Of a stretch of DNA of 64,000 bases, positions 34,761 through 46,486 are shown piece by piece. The notes under the pieces were generated by a model. That model made no database searches, was not told the DNA's origin, and worked only from the letters and a program-made list of their open reading frames with translations. The first letter of the stretch is position 1. Every line of letters starts with the position of its first letter. This stretch comes from Aquila chrysaetos chrysaetos (Eukaryota > Chordata > Aves > Accipitriformes > Accipitridae), in the NCBI RefSeq assembly GCF_900496995.4, contig NC_044004.1:82715538-82779537 (forward strand), written 5' to 3'. The position numbers and the translations under genes are program-made.

Positions 34761-37700
34761 CTGGGGAAAAAGTGGTGCAGTTCCTTTGATGACCTAAGGG
34801 TTGGTTTGGGCTGATTTTGGGAGAAGTGTCGCAGCCTTATATAGGTTAGCGGTTTGGTGCACTAAGGGCTCTGGAGAGGGGCCTTGGTGCTGAGGCAGCA
34901 TTTTGTTAAATACCTGACCGAGCACAGCAACTTCCAGTGCAATAGGTTGTCTATAAAGACACAGATGGGTCATCTTGTATAGGTTATGGTTTTTTCATTA
35001 GAGCAGTTAGTTTGACTTGCTAGAGCAAACTTCTTTTTGTATGGTTTAAATAACTGAAGGCTCATAGTAGTTTAAATCTGTATTGGATTTTGGCAAAGTC
35101 AAGACACTTAAGCTCCTGATGTCTATCAGGACTTCCCTACTGTAAAGCCTGTTCATAAAATACAAACAAAACAAAATCCGTATCTGTGGAATACACCTTT
35201 ACCCTGCTGTTAGGTTCCTTAGCTCTGATGGCACTCAAGGAAAGCATAAAACTGCTCATGGCAGGTTGGTCTGATAAAGATTTCTAATGCTTTTGTCTGT
35301 CTGTGATAGTGTTTCCTAGGCAGATGTGTTCTATGTGTTCAAAGGTCACAAGCTATTTAAAATTATTTTTTTTTAAGAAGTCATTGCTTCTGTTGTGAAG
35401 GAAACACCCATCCAAACTATTCACAAGTTCTTCCACACAAGCATGTCAGTTTGTGGGAACTGGCCTCAGTTTGCATTTCTAATGCTGCTATGGGAAGCAA
35501 TGACCAAAATCCTTCAAGATGTGTCACAGCAGCTTCCCCTTTGCTGCTGGTCCTCTGTCAAGACAGTTATTGGTTTAAGACTTTTATTTCAGTTTTCCTG
35601 AGACACAACTCTAGATGTGAGGAATGTTCTGATGAATCTGACACCAGAAGAGGTGTTTTATTGCCTTTAATGTAGCCCAGAATATTCTAGTGAAAGTGAG
35701 AATTAGAAGAATTTGCTTTAGTGTATGTCTCGGGTGTGGAGTCCCAAAATAACTCAGCAGGGAACAGATAGCTTTGCACAGTCAAGCACACAGCAGGCAT
35801 TATCACAGATTGTCCAAAGTCCGCATGGGAGTTGCGTGCCACTGGTAAATAGAAGAGATGGCTTAGGGGAAATGGGAAGGTCTTGAGTCTCACTTACAGA
35901 GAGGACAAGAAATGCCTCTCAGGCCTTAATGGGGAGTGTTATTGCTACAGGGATGCAGAGCTGTGCTCTCTCCAATAACAAACACTTCGCCCTCCTTATC
36001 TCCCTAGGGTTTCTTGCGCTGCCTGGTGATGGTATCTCAAGTGCAAGGATTTGTGCTGCTCTCTTATCAGAGATAAATGAGTGCATGGGGCTGCAGCCTT
36101 TGTCTAAAGGGCTGACAGCAGCCTTGTTGTTTTGGCACCCTGTCCTTGGCTGCCAGGAGCCAGCTCTTAGTAATGTGGTTTGTTTCTTCTTCTGGCCCTA
36201 GAACACAATGGGGAGCTGATAAGGATGAGGGCAGGGTTTGTCCTCAAAGCCAGGTGGTTTGGAAGCCTGCTAGTGGCTGGGGAAGTTGGTGGGGCTCCAG
36301 AGCAAAAGCCCAAGGGAAAAGGAAATGCAGCTGCTCACTTGCAGCCTGCAGGGCTTTGGTAGAGGCTATGCAGAGCTTGGGAGCAGCAACAGTCCCTCCC
36401 CTGCACCACCACCGGTTTCCTCTCTTGCAGCTTCAGTCTTCCTGCGACTTTACCCAAGGGAAAGCCTGCCTGTCACAGTTAATTGCTTCGTATCCCTGCC
36501 TGGCTATGCTGGTGCCTCTGGTTCAGCCCACACGTGCATCCATGTACACTGGATGGGCCACCAAGGTGGGACCCTGACTTGACCCCTAAAATGGCACTAC
36601 ATCCTGTGTTTGAGTGAGGCTGTGTCCCTTACCCAGTGTCTGCGCTTGTGCCGAGCGGCATCAAGTCACCCCAAAGGCAGGAAGACCTCTGCTAGGTATG
36701 TGCTGAATATTACCGAAGAGTGTAAAATGCAAATCTATGTGAACACTGGAAGGGGATTAACTTTTCTTATATAAGAAAACATGTATAAAACAGTCCAACT
36801 GTGTTAGGAAATAAACTTGCTCTTTTCCTTCCTAGATAGCTTCTTGTATTAAAATATTTCATCAGCTGAGTTTCCAGCTCTGTTTGTGAGTCATAACAAC
36901 AGTGACAAAGAAGGTAAAGCCTGAATCTTGTTTTAGCATACATTTTTTGCTGGAGGTTTATAAACCCGAAGCCTTTTACTGTATTTCTTCTCCCCATCTC
37001 AGTCCTGATCACTACAGTCCAGAGGCAAAGGCAAGGAATGTACCACAGCAGTAGGAGACACTAGTTCGCAGCAAGAACAAGCAGCCGACAAAAACCATTA
37101 GAAATCCCTATATATAAAGTCTCTTTTCTAGAGAGGGGGGATGAGCAATATTGTTTTGTAGCACATAGTATGTATATGTCCAAACACATCTGTTTCCAGA
37201 AAAAGATGAACCTCTGCATGGCACTGTACAAAGTTGTACATCTCACTGACTAGATGTGGCTTAAGTGTTTTGGAGGGGGGGAACCCCCAATGAAATGCTT
37301 CTGCCAAGGCAGGGCAGATTCCAGGGAAGTGGCTTTAATAAATACCATCTACAGGAGGTCAGTAAGCCTGGCAGTCTTGCCTCCAGATTGAGATGCACAG
37401 ATGGGCATAGTCAAGGGAAGTTGCACGCTTTTCTTTGCATAAACAATAGAACTGGTTTAGTAATCTGCTGAATGGCATGCTCAAGGGAGATGCAGATCTT
37501 TCAGTTCACGAGTTATTTGCATCTGATTTGGATTTTTTTTTTGTCCCTTAGCTTTATAAATACTGAATAGATGATTTTAGCAAACATCTTGTAGCTCTCC
37601 CCTTTCCTTGGTTTCTCATTGTTGCCTCACAACAAGCCCAAGGTTGCTGTTCCTCGTAGTGCTTGCCTATTGATTTAATATTGGGTGGCTTTTTAGCTGC

Positions 37701-38924
37701 TGCTGATCCGTGCTGGAGATGAGCAGCAGTCAGTCATGGATCTGTATGTCCATGCATACAGACGTAGCATTTGGTAAGTCCTATTCTTCCTGCTTGTGGT
37801 CAAAGGGGAGGGCAGACGCAGCGGTGCTTCCCTTGGATTTTGATATCTTGCAGACTGTGGCAGGTGTACTGCTTGTCTGTCCTTGGGCTGAGATTTCCAA
37901 AGGTGCTGTGGCTTACGTGCAGCCAAGCTCCGTCGCAGCTGGCTGTTTCCTCTCCCGTGCTGGGCACACCTCGCTGCAGAGCCTTAGAGCGTGCCCCAGT
38001 GGAGTCTGCCACCTTTTGCTGACTAATGTGGTGGCGGCTGCATTAAGGTAGCCAGTTGTGTTTGTACTCTCCCATGGGACTTGAGGGCATGCTGCAACCC
38101 ATGTCATGAGTCATGGCTGAGGCCTTTGGCATGAGTCATTATCTCCCAATTTCCTGCTTCTTGTCAGTGTGAGAAATCCTGTCTGCCCTCCTTTTTCCTT
38201 GCATCCTGCAGTGCCCAGGGCTCCCACTACTGCCTCATTTCATCATGCTGTGGCCAGAATCTCTTTATGGACCCACCCAAAAGCTGCAAGGGAGAGCACC
38301 GCAGCCTTCAGGGGATTTAGGAGCAGGGTTTCTGATCTGCCCACAGTGCTCGGTAATGATGCTTTTGCTTCCAAGCAGAACTTATTGAACTGCCACTCGT
38401 ATTTCTCAGTGTGTGTGTATGTGCATATTTCTAACTGGCTCTTTCTTCTTTAGCTATCAGCTGAGATGTCACCTTCCAGCCATCTGAGAAATGGCCTGTC
38501 ATCAATAATGGGAGACAATCAAATAATCTAGCTGCATTTGATACTGATTTACAGCTGTATTAAAGGGATCCAGTAATGCTAGTGTTAAACCTGCATGTAT
38601 CTTTGTTTATTGCACTTCAACAGCCAGAGAAGATCAAGGCTTGTTTCTGAAGCAAGAGAGCCCTCATGACTCAGGACCATTTCAGGTGAACCCTAAGTCT
38701 GGCTGATAAAACACCGAGGGAGAAGGTGGCAGGAAGGGGAAGGAACTTCACCCCAAGCAGCATCATTTTTGTTATCAATTAATATGTATAATATGATTGA
38801 AATAACCAGGGAGCTGCTAAAGGTCTGTGTACAGCCCCCATCAGTTATTGTTTCCCTATTTTAAATATTAACTAGACATGATTTAGAGTTTAGGAATGAA
38901 CTATTAGACAATGGGGCTTTATAT

Positions 38925-39330
38925 TTATGTCAGAAAAGGTAATGGATTGTGGGCTGGTCAATAAACCTTGAAGAACTGCTTGGAACTGCCAAGACTGGGG
39001 AAGAAGTAGGCAAAAGGTAATTCCTACAGGGGGAGATCGTGACCACCTACTCAAATGAAGACAATGAAGGAAGAAGACAGAGTCTGCGTACTAATTTACA
39101 TGAGGGGTGAAGAAGAAAGAACCAATCATTAAGGAAAATAACAGTGAATATGTATTAATTATATAAATTATTAGTTAATTATATAAATGTGAGAATTTTT
39201 GAGAGAAAGGTGTGCTCTCTTGGGGCAGGCACCCATTCATGTGCATCAATGAAATTAATTTAAAAATACCTCAACTCTGTGTGTTATTGTCTTGCACACA
39301 GGGTAAATGAACCCTGTTTGTGCGACGATG
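38925..39330 (+). mobile_element. Probable old solo LTR of an avian endogenous retrovirus
   Basis: The segment has a plausible U3-R-U5 layout. It begins near TGTCAGAAAAGG and has a purine-rich middle. TATATAAAT-type boxes lie at about 39,168-39,188. GTGTGCTCTCTTGGGGC follows (about 39,210), then a decayed polyadenylation signal (ATCAATGAAA near 39,246). A T/GT-rich stretch follows (GTGTGTTATTGTCTTGC), then a GTGCGAC end near 39,326. No gag, pol or env remains beside it, so it would be a solo LTR. Terminal TG...CA and target duplications could not be fixed, and the boundaries are approximate. The assignment rests on architecture and general resemblance. Confidence 0.4.
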
Positions 39331-42300
39331 TTTTGAAGACCCTTCAGTATCTTGGGGCTCAGAATGGACAGTGTTAATGCTTCTTCAAAGTCTGTTGTTA
39401 CATTTTTAATTGGCTTGTTCTTTCCAAGGCAGTTTCCAAATACTTATTGACAATTTTCTTTTGCCTAAAATTGAATTTGAGAAACTTGAGCCGGCTTTAA
39501 TACAATCCCTTCTCACTGTGGGTGGCTCAAAGGAGACAAATTCTGGCACCCACATGTTTTTGTGGGAAAGAACTCCAGATGGCTTGAGTTTCTAAACCAT
39601 CTTGGCATGTTGTATGTGCTAGATGTCAGGCTAGAAAAGAGCTCTTCTAAACCAGTCCAGCTTAAGGTTGCTGGAATGCTTTTGTGGACACTGGGCTGAT
39701 GCAGAAGGCTTGGTCCCACCCTATTCAAAGTTATTGTGAGGTATTTTCCCCACTGATTTGAGAAAAGCTCCAAAACAAGAAACTACTTTACAGTCCTTCA
39801 GTGCAAGGGAGACCTCTGCCTTGCACGTTTTGCATAAGTAGAGTGACATAAGGAAAACCAAGCCTTAAAAAAGTCATGAGAAAATATAAAAGGACCAACA
39901 GATATTATTTGTCAGCTGCTGGCGGGGGGGAACCCATAGGCACTGCCCTCTGCATGTGTGATATATGGAGAAGGTGGAAAGGGTGACATTACTGCTGTTC
40001 TTATCAGCAATGCAGGTTATGCTTGCCCAAGTTTCCCTGCATCTCTCATGACAACTTGAGGATGTGCAGTCCTGGCAGTGTCACGGTACCACGAATGGGC
40101 CTGCGGTTAGCCATGCTGGCAGAGCAGACAGCTCTTCAGCATTGAGCACAGCACATCTTGCTGTTGCGGAGCAGGTAAGTGATGCTGGCCTCTGCTGCAG
40201 ATGACCATATACCAGGGAAGCAGTTTGGGGAATGCACTCCTTCCAAAGATGGCTTTTGCATTTGCAGATGCCTTGGAAAGTGCCAGATCTGCTCCAGGGA
40301 CCTCCAACACTTGCATTCCCTTCTCCGGACCTTAGCAGGACTAAGTAAGGCATTTCAACCTGAGCAGTGCAGTGCTGCCTCTGCCTTCCAGCCCTGCTGA
40401 AGCCACTCCTGTGTCAGACAGTAATGGAGGAGGTAATGCTTTCTGATGTTTCTACTGCGACAACACAGATCCAGTCCTTTGGCCTGCAATGGGGCAAATC
40501 TTTCAGAAGAGCATCCCAGGTTTCTCAGCAAAACCCAAGAGCTTTAACTTTATGGATGGCACCAAATGATGATAGCTGATTTGTGAATAGGAAATGAAAC
40601 AAAGGCTAGACCCCCAACCTGTGTGCAGTCACCATTGTTCAAGATGAAAGCTACCTAGAAGGCATGCTCCAGTGATGATCCTTCTCCATAGACACCCTTC
40701 CTTTTATTTATAACTAGAACAGGCTATGTTACTTGCAATATTTCTCCTCTTGCTCTACTCACATTGGGTCCAGTCCCAGCTACCTGGCTGTAGTGCCGGA
40801 GTACCTTGGGGAGGACATTGCAGATGCACTCCCTTCTAGTGTTCCTCACCTCTTGCACACCATGTAAACAACTTGAAGGCCTGTACAGATTTTATTCAGC
40901 TGGTTAAGGATAGGGAATGGCATAGCTTGCCATCTTCCCCCAGCCCCCCAAGTTGCCTTGCAGCTCATCACGAGTTACAAATCAAAGCCAGCTTGTCTGG
41001 AGCTAGACCACAGGAATATATAAGGCTTGGGAAGTGCTGCTATCCTACTGTGATACCCCAGTGAAAAGTGTTTCAGGGTCTGTCTCCTGTTGCAGAAGTT
41101 GGCAGTGTGGTCATAGATGTAAAGTAAACAACAATGTTGTTAAGAAAAATAAATGCTTAAAACTGCCAGAGTTGACAGACCTCTAGAAAGCATGCACTTG
41201 AAGGGTCAGTAACCTGTGGTCTCTGCTATAAATTCATACTGCAGTAGCTGCTACAGCCTCCAGCTCCAGGACAAGATCTCACTGTTTGGGGCATGGTGTC
41301 ACAGGGGAACAAGGGCAATACCAAGGGCAATTCTGTCCCAGGTGACATGGGTCTTGCACTCTAGTAGGGTAAGAAATGGGAAAAGGAGTGGCCTGGCAGG
41401 TGGAAGTGCAGCCTGACAGTGTACAGCAGTGGGGCAGCACACTGCTTTTTACTGCTTTCTTGCAAGCATGATGACTTTGGAGGAGACATTAATTTTCCTG
41501 CTGCTTGGTGAGCTGCAAAGAGGAGGAAAAGATATACCTGGACTCATAAGTTTAGAGTAGCGGGGACCCCCAATGGGGAACAAATGCAAACAGCTCCTTT
41601 GAGATGAGGCAATAAACTCTGAGGAGAGGTGTTTGCCACCTGCAAACTTGAGAGGTATGGGGAGAGGTGCTGAAGTGAAATGAGTCCAAAGTAGCAAAGG
41701 CCTAGTTCTCCTGGGTAGTTAACTATTTGCTCTAGTTAAATCTAATCCACTGAGAGATGAGAGAAACACAGGGATTGTCAGCTTGGGTCAGTGTTAATGA
41801 GGGAAATAAAATGATGAGACATACTTCAAATCCCACTGATGGGATCAGCAAACTCCTTTCATCACTTTGAGATAGTGCAAGAAGTTCTTTATAATTAACT
41901 TAATTTATAATGAAGCTGGAATAGAGGTGCTTCCCTTGTAATGTAGGGAAATCTGAAGTCAGGAAACCCTCTGGGATGAAAATGCTGTAGCGACATGTGG
42001 CCATGCAACCTCAGCTGGCGTCCAGGGTGGACTGGACCTTCAGCCCTTCTTCCTGGCACACACTTTCCTCTGAAGCAGTGCTTTGGGAGGCCCAGTGCCT
42101 GCAGGCTTTAGGAGGGCCTTTCAACCTGCTGCCAAATTGGACTGTGGCTCCAGAGTCATCCTTTGTCTTTCAGGAGCAGGCTAAGGATTTTTCTTGGGAG
42201 ACCAGCTCTATTCCCCTGTGGTCTCCAGACCAACTCTGAAGTTTCCCCCATGGATAGCATAGGGCTGGAAGATGCCATGGTGGCGAGAGCATGGTTTTAG

Positions 42301-42523
42301 CCAGCCATGCAAGGGACCTTTGATGCAGAAGGGTCCAGAGAAACTGTGTGCAACAGAACTCTTCACGGGGTTATGACTACTCAAGCAAAAAGGCAGAAAC
42401 TTCTCAGAGGAGACCAACTAACATGCTATGGAGAAACGCGAAGAATCAGACACTTCAACAGCAGTAGCAGAGGATTGCTTAAGTTAAAGTCCCCAGATAT
42501 TTGAAGAGGTAGAAAACAGCCTT

Positions 42524-42558
42524 GTATGTGTGTGTGTATATATATATAATGTGTATAT
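42524..42558. repeat. (TG)n(TA)n microsatellite
   Basis: TATGTGTGTGTGTATATATA continues with further TA and TG steps. This is a compound dinucleotide repeat of about 35 bases in the gene-free interval and is likely to be length-polymorphic. Confidence 0.85.
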
Positions 42559-45500
42559 CTATTATGCAGCATAATATTTAGGTTGCAAGAGTAGCCAGGG
42601 GCTATTGGTGAGACCAGGATCCCATCCAGGCAGTACTGACACAAACACTCCCTGAAGACAGTTGCAAGAGAAAGGTGCAGTCTGCTTGATGAACTGAGAA
42701 TGAACTTATAGCCACAAGAACAGATCTTCCCTAAAGAAAATGCAAAAAAAAACCCCTAACTTAAAGCAAACTGTAAGCTTTAGCTCTCACTGGAAAACGG
42801 TGAGGAGGTTTTCTTGTCATTATTCTACTAGTATAACCCTCGCATCAGTGAGAGTGAGTTGGAGCAGTTTTTCTCCCTCCCTGGCCACCCTAAGTGCTTC
42901 AGTGGTGTGTTCCCACTGGTGCAATGGTTGAAGTACTGGTGCTGCCCCAGGGAGGCACACGTATGTTACTGCTGTGCTGGAACTGGGGCCAGATGCCATC
43001 TCCAAAGGAGGAGAAAGCTACTATTCAGTCTTTCAGCAAGAAGTGGGGCCTCTTCCTCAGCTACAGCAGTGAATAACGAAGGATGTGTAGCATCGACAAC
43101 TGCCAGTGTGTGGGTGTTCGGTGCAAGACAAACCAGGCACACATACCGAAGAGCCAGCGGCACTGGCCTCTGTACCCCCTGTCACGCAGGCTGGAGAATA
43201 TACCATCGTCCTTGAGTAAGCTAGCAGCAGAGGTGTGTTCTTAGACCTTTCAAAAACAGGGGTAAGCCATTTCTAATGACAGGACTGATTAGCCAGGGAT
43301 ATGACTTGCCGAGGGCTAGGGTGTATTTCCTCTTGCAGAAGATTAAAAAGAGTAAAAATCAGCATGCTACATCCTTTTGGTATTTACTTTTTTCCTAAAG
43401 CAAATCTGGGACATTTCTAGGGAGTTACAAGAAAATCGGACTGGCCAGTTGTCTGGCTTCAGCCTGTGCAAATCAAGTGATGAATTAAGAGTTTGAGCTG
43501 GGGACCTGGTGTTGGGCAGGGCCCCAAGCCCTCAAGCAAGCCTGCAAGGCCAGGCGCTGGGAGGGCAACCTTAATTTTCCCCACAGGGGAAAATTCCCCT
43601 GGGCATCACCCTCTGCATGAGCAGGAGATGACTCTTCTCTCCCTGCTTCTGCCAGAGCTGCCTGGTGGGCTCAGAACTCCTCCCCAGAACCCGTGAGAGA
43701 GCGGTAACTCCTGGAAATGGGAACACAAACACTTAATGTACCCCAACTACTCTCTCTCAGGGCCTGTACATGTTGCAATCCCCTACTACAATCCAGATAA
43801 AGCTAGCTTGGGCTCTTCTCGGTCTCATTCTGTCTTCTGCCCAGGGTTTCTTCTCAGAACATCACCTGCTGGTCGTGGGGTGCAAGAACAGCTTGCATAG
43901 GGCAGCATCTCTCCCTTTCCCCCCACCCCAGGCCTTTGAAGCACACCCTAATGCGCTGCCTGCCTGCTGTGAGCTTTATGTTTTTCCTTGGGCACAGAAC
44001 TCCCATCCCAGGAATCAGAGTGTGTCGGGGCCGAGGCCCTTCTCTGCGGGCAGTGCAAGGTGTCCTCTCCCTTGTGTCGTGCAGAAGGTCTGCGGTCACC
44101 CTCGATGGAGTGGGGCTGGGCAGCATGGCCTTGCTTTGCAGCCTGTCTCCTTTTACAAATGCTCTGAAAGGGAAGGAGACCCACTGGGGAATTTGCTCCC
44201 ACTTCTTCCCACTGGAGGCAGCAAAAGGGAAGATGATGTTCTTTCTTCTGCCTCCCCACCCTTGGCTTTAATCCCTAGGAAAAATGGAGGGCAGCTGGGC
44301 ATCTCAGCATTGTAGTCTGAGAATAAACACTTTACTGATTTCACAAGGGCTTAAGACCAGGAGTGCTTTACACTGGGGACAAGACCAAAGGGTTTGTTGC
44401 TAAACCAACTAGGCTGCCAGTGCAAAGCACTCAAGGAAAACAAACAGCGCGGTCTCCACGTATTGTTAGAAAGGTATTGCCCTGTCTGAAGGAAAGGGTC
44501 AGAGGAGGAGGCTTCAGGCCAGAAAAGCAGCTCGCAAGATATGTGCATTTCAGAAGGGGAGTCAGAGGGGCCAACACTATGGTACTGCATGGCCCCAGCA
44601 CCACAACTCCCCTTGCCAGCAGCTCTTTCTCCAGAAGTGCTGTGGCACTGAAAGGAGGAGAGAAGTCTCCAGGGATTTCACAGAGCTGAATGGAAAATAA
44701 ATACAAAACCCCAACCGAACAAACAGAATTTGCTCAACGCCTCACACGTGGCAACAAACAGGGGAACAACTGCCCAGTAACTCAGGCGCCTAAAGCCTTT
44801 CTGTAACACATGATCCCAGCTAACATCGTGCTCGAGACTGGGGCAAACTTAAGGTGGAATTACTTGGGTTTTCTCCAAACTGTGCGTGGAGGTGGCCTGT
44901 TCTCGGTGGCATTTGCTACCTGCTCCAACTCTGCTCCTGCAGTTAACTCCTGACTTCAGCGTGGCTCTTGTGTACATGTAGGATGGCCAGGGAGTTAGTT
45001 GGAGGCAAGAGCGTGTGCAGGATTTTCCCTACAGTACTTTCAGTCAGCATTTTGCCCTCTTTTAAACACCCCAGTCACAGGGCTCCAATTCAGGCTCGTG
45101 ACTTTCTAGTTCAAATGCAGCTTGGCTTTGATTCACCCGGAGTCATACGGGATGCTGAAATGCTACGTGAATGTTCAGAAATGGGTGTAGGGGTATCTGA
45201 GGCAAAGGATGGTGTCAGGAGTCAGGATGCTGTTCGTATAACAGCGAGCACGCTCTAACGAAGTTCCAGCAGCCTCCTGCAGGACAGCATGTTTCCTCCT
45301 GTTACCTAGCCATAAATTCCTGCGCTGTTTCACAAGCTGCCCTGTGCAGCGCTTCCTAAAGTTATCCACAGATAGGTATCTCACAGGCTCGTCATGGCTT
45401 AACCAACAAGTAGCGTGCTGACTTTATAAAGCAGCTCTGACTGAAGCTTTACAAGGGGGATTGTGAAGCTGCATGTCATTAATGTCACTTCATGTATGAG

Positions 45501-46366
45501 GGAAACTGAGGCACAGAGGCACAAGCAGCCTGCTAAAGCCAATCCAAAGCTACAAGTGGCACCCAGCTGATCTAGTCACACAGACCCACAAAGCACTGCA
45601 GCTGCTCCCATCTTCACCTCCTTGCCCTGCAAAGACCCTCGGGGCAGTCATGCTGTGTGCTTTTAAGGGATATAGGAAAGGGGAAAAGCAGGCGTTAGAG
45701 ACTAGCTGGGAAAGCAGCCTCCTTTCTTGCTGGCTGCGCTCAGCCCTGCCTGGCCTCTTCCTCCAGTAACAAAGCATTTCTCTTTTCCCTCTGGAATCTT
45801 TTGCAACTGGAATGCAACCAGCAAGATCATGCTACTTTTCAAAAGCTGCAGCCTGAATTCTCACATCTAGTGGTGCCCGACCCAAACAACCTTAACTTTC
45901 AGGCACTTTTTAAATGCTGGCGTAGAATACAGCAAACCTTTGCGTTCCATTTTAACTGCAAGCAGTGATGATGTGTACCCAGGGGCTCCTGTCAGTCCAG
46001 GCTCCTTGCAGGCATGAGGCTGGGCTGGGAGGATGCACACACACATATTCTCAAAGGCGATTACTTCGCAGCAGTAACACGAGGACCCCGACCCTGATTT
46101 TAGACAGGGATCGCTTAACAAAAAGCAGCCACCTCGCTGCAGGCGCACCGCGATAAGAGCCAACATACAGTGCGTAGCAACTAGAAGAGCTCTCAATAAG
46201 GATTTCTAGGATGACGCAGAAGCAAACAATGGCTAGCTTTTAAAATCATCCACATCCTGCCTGCAGAGAACGGTATCAGTAGACATCTCCCCCTGCCCGC
46301 TTTAAATGGCTGGGAAAGCTCCAGCCCCAAACAGCTGCAATCGATCCCCTTCTTCGCACCCCCCTC

Positions 46367-46430
46367 CATCACGTGATGGTCCTGCCCAAGTGATTTAAGC
46401 TGCGGGAGCTGAGCGCTGAGTCACACTGGT
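46367..46430 (+). promoter_or_regulatory. Galectin core promoter: E-box palindrome, TATA-like box, AP-1 site
   Basis: Three elements lie within 60 bases upstream of the galectin start. CATCACGTGATG (46,367-46,378) is a perfect 12-base palindrome around a CACGTG E-box, the type bound by USF, MITF and TFEB. TTTAAG (46,394-46,399) could serve as a weak TATA box. TGAGTCA (46,417-46,423) is an exact AP-1 site. A start near 46,425 would leave a leader of about 50 bases before the ATG. There is no CpG island, so this looks like a focused, inducible promoter. Factor binding is inferred from motifs only. Confidence 0.5.
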
Positions 46431-46477
46431 GCGTGGAGCGGGGGCTCGGGGGTGTCCTGCCTGGTGGGGGCTGCGGC

Positions 46478-46486
46478 ATGGAGCAA
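46478..46486 (+). CDS. Galectin exon 1 (coding part)
   Basis: Three codons, Met-Glu-Gln, end directly at a GTGAGT donor (46,487), phase 0. A tiny first coding exon is a hallmark of vertebrate galectin-1-type genes. The start follows from the MEQ beginning remembered for the chicken C-16 lectin. The 1,513-base intron 1 that follows carries a 17-T run and no other coding signal. Confidence 0.88.

Larger units (their letters stand above)
29689..46360. other. Long interval with no recognised gene
   Basis: No protein family, RNA gene or convincing splice-bounded exon is recognisable between the SOWAHB stop and the galectin promoter. The SOWAHB 3' UTR must occupy the first part, but its end is not clear. 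The first AATAAA I noticed on the plus strand is at 32,224, which would make a long UTR. The interval contains an AT-rich block, a probable LTR, a TG/TA microsatellite and two or more stretches that look like conserved non-coding DNA (about 32,930-33,130 and 38,480-38,625). Confidence 0.55.

Noticed and set aside
43770-44315. 181-codon plus-strand frame upstream of the galectin
   Set aside because: It shows no galectin motif or other family signature and is overlapped by frames on both strands. Not supported as a gene or as a 5' galectin exon.
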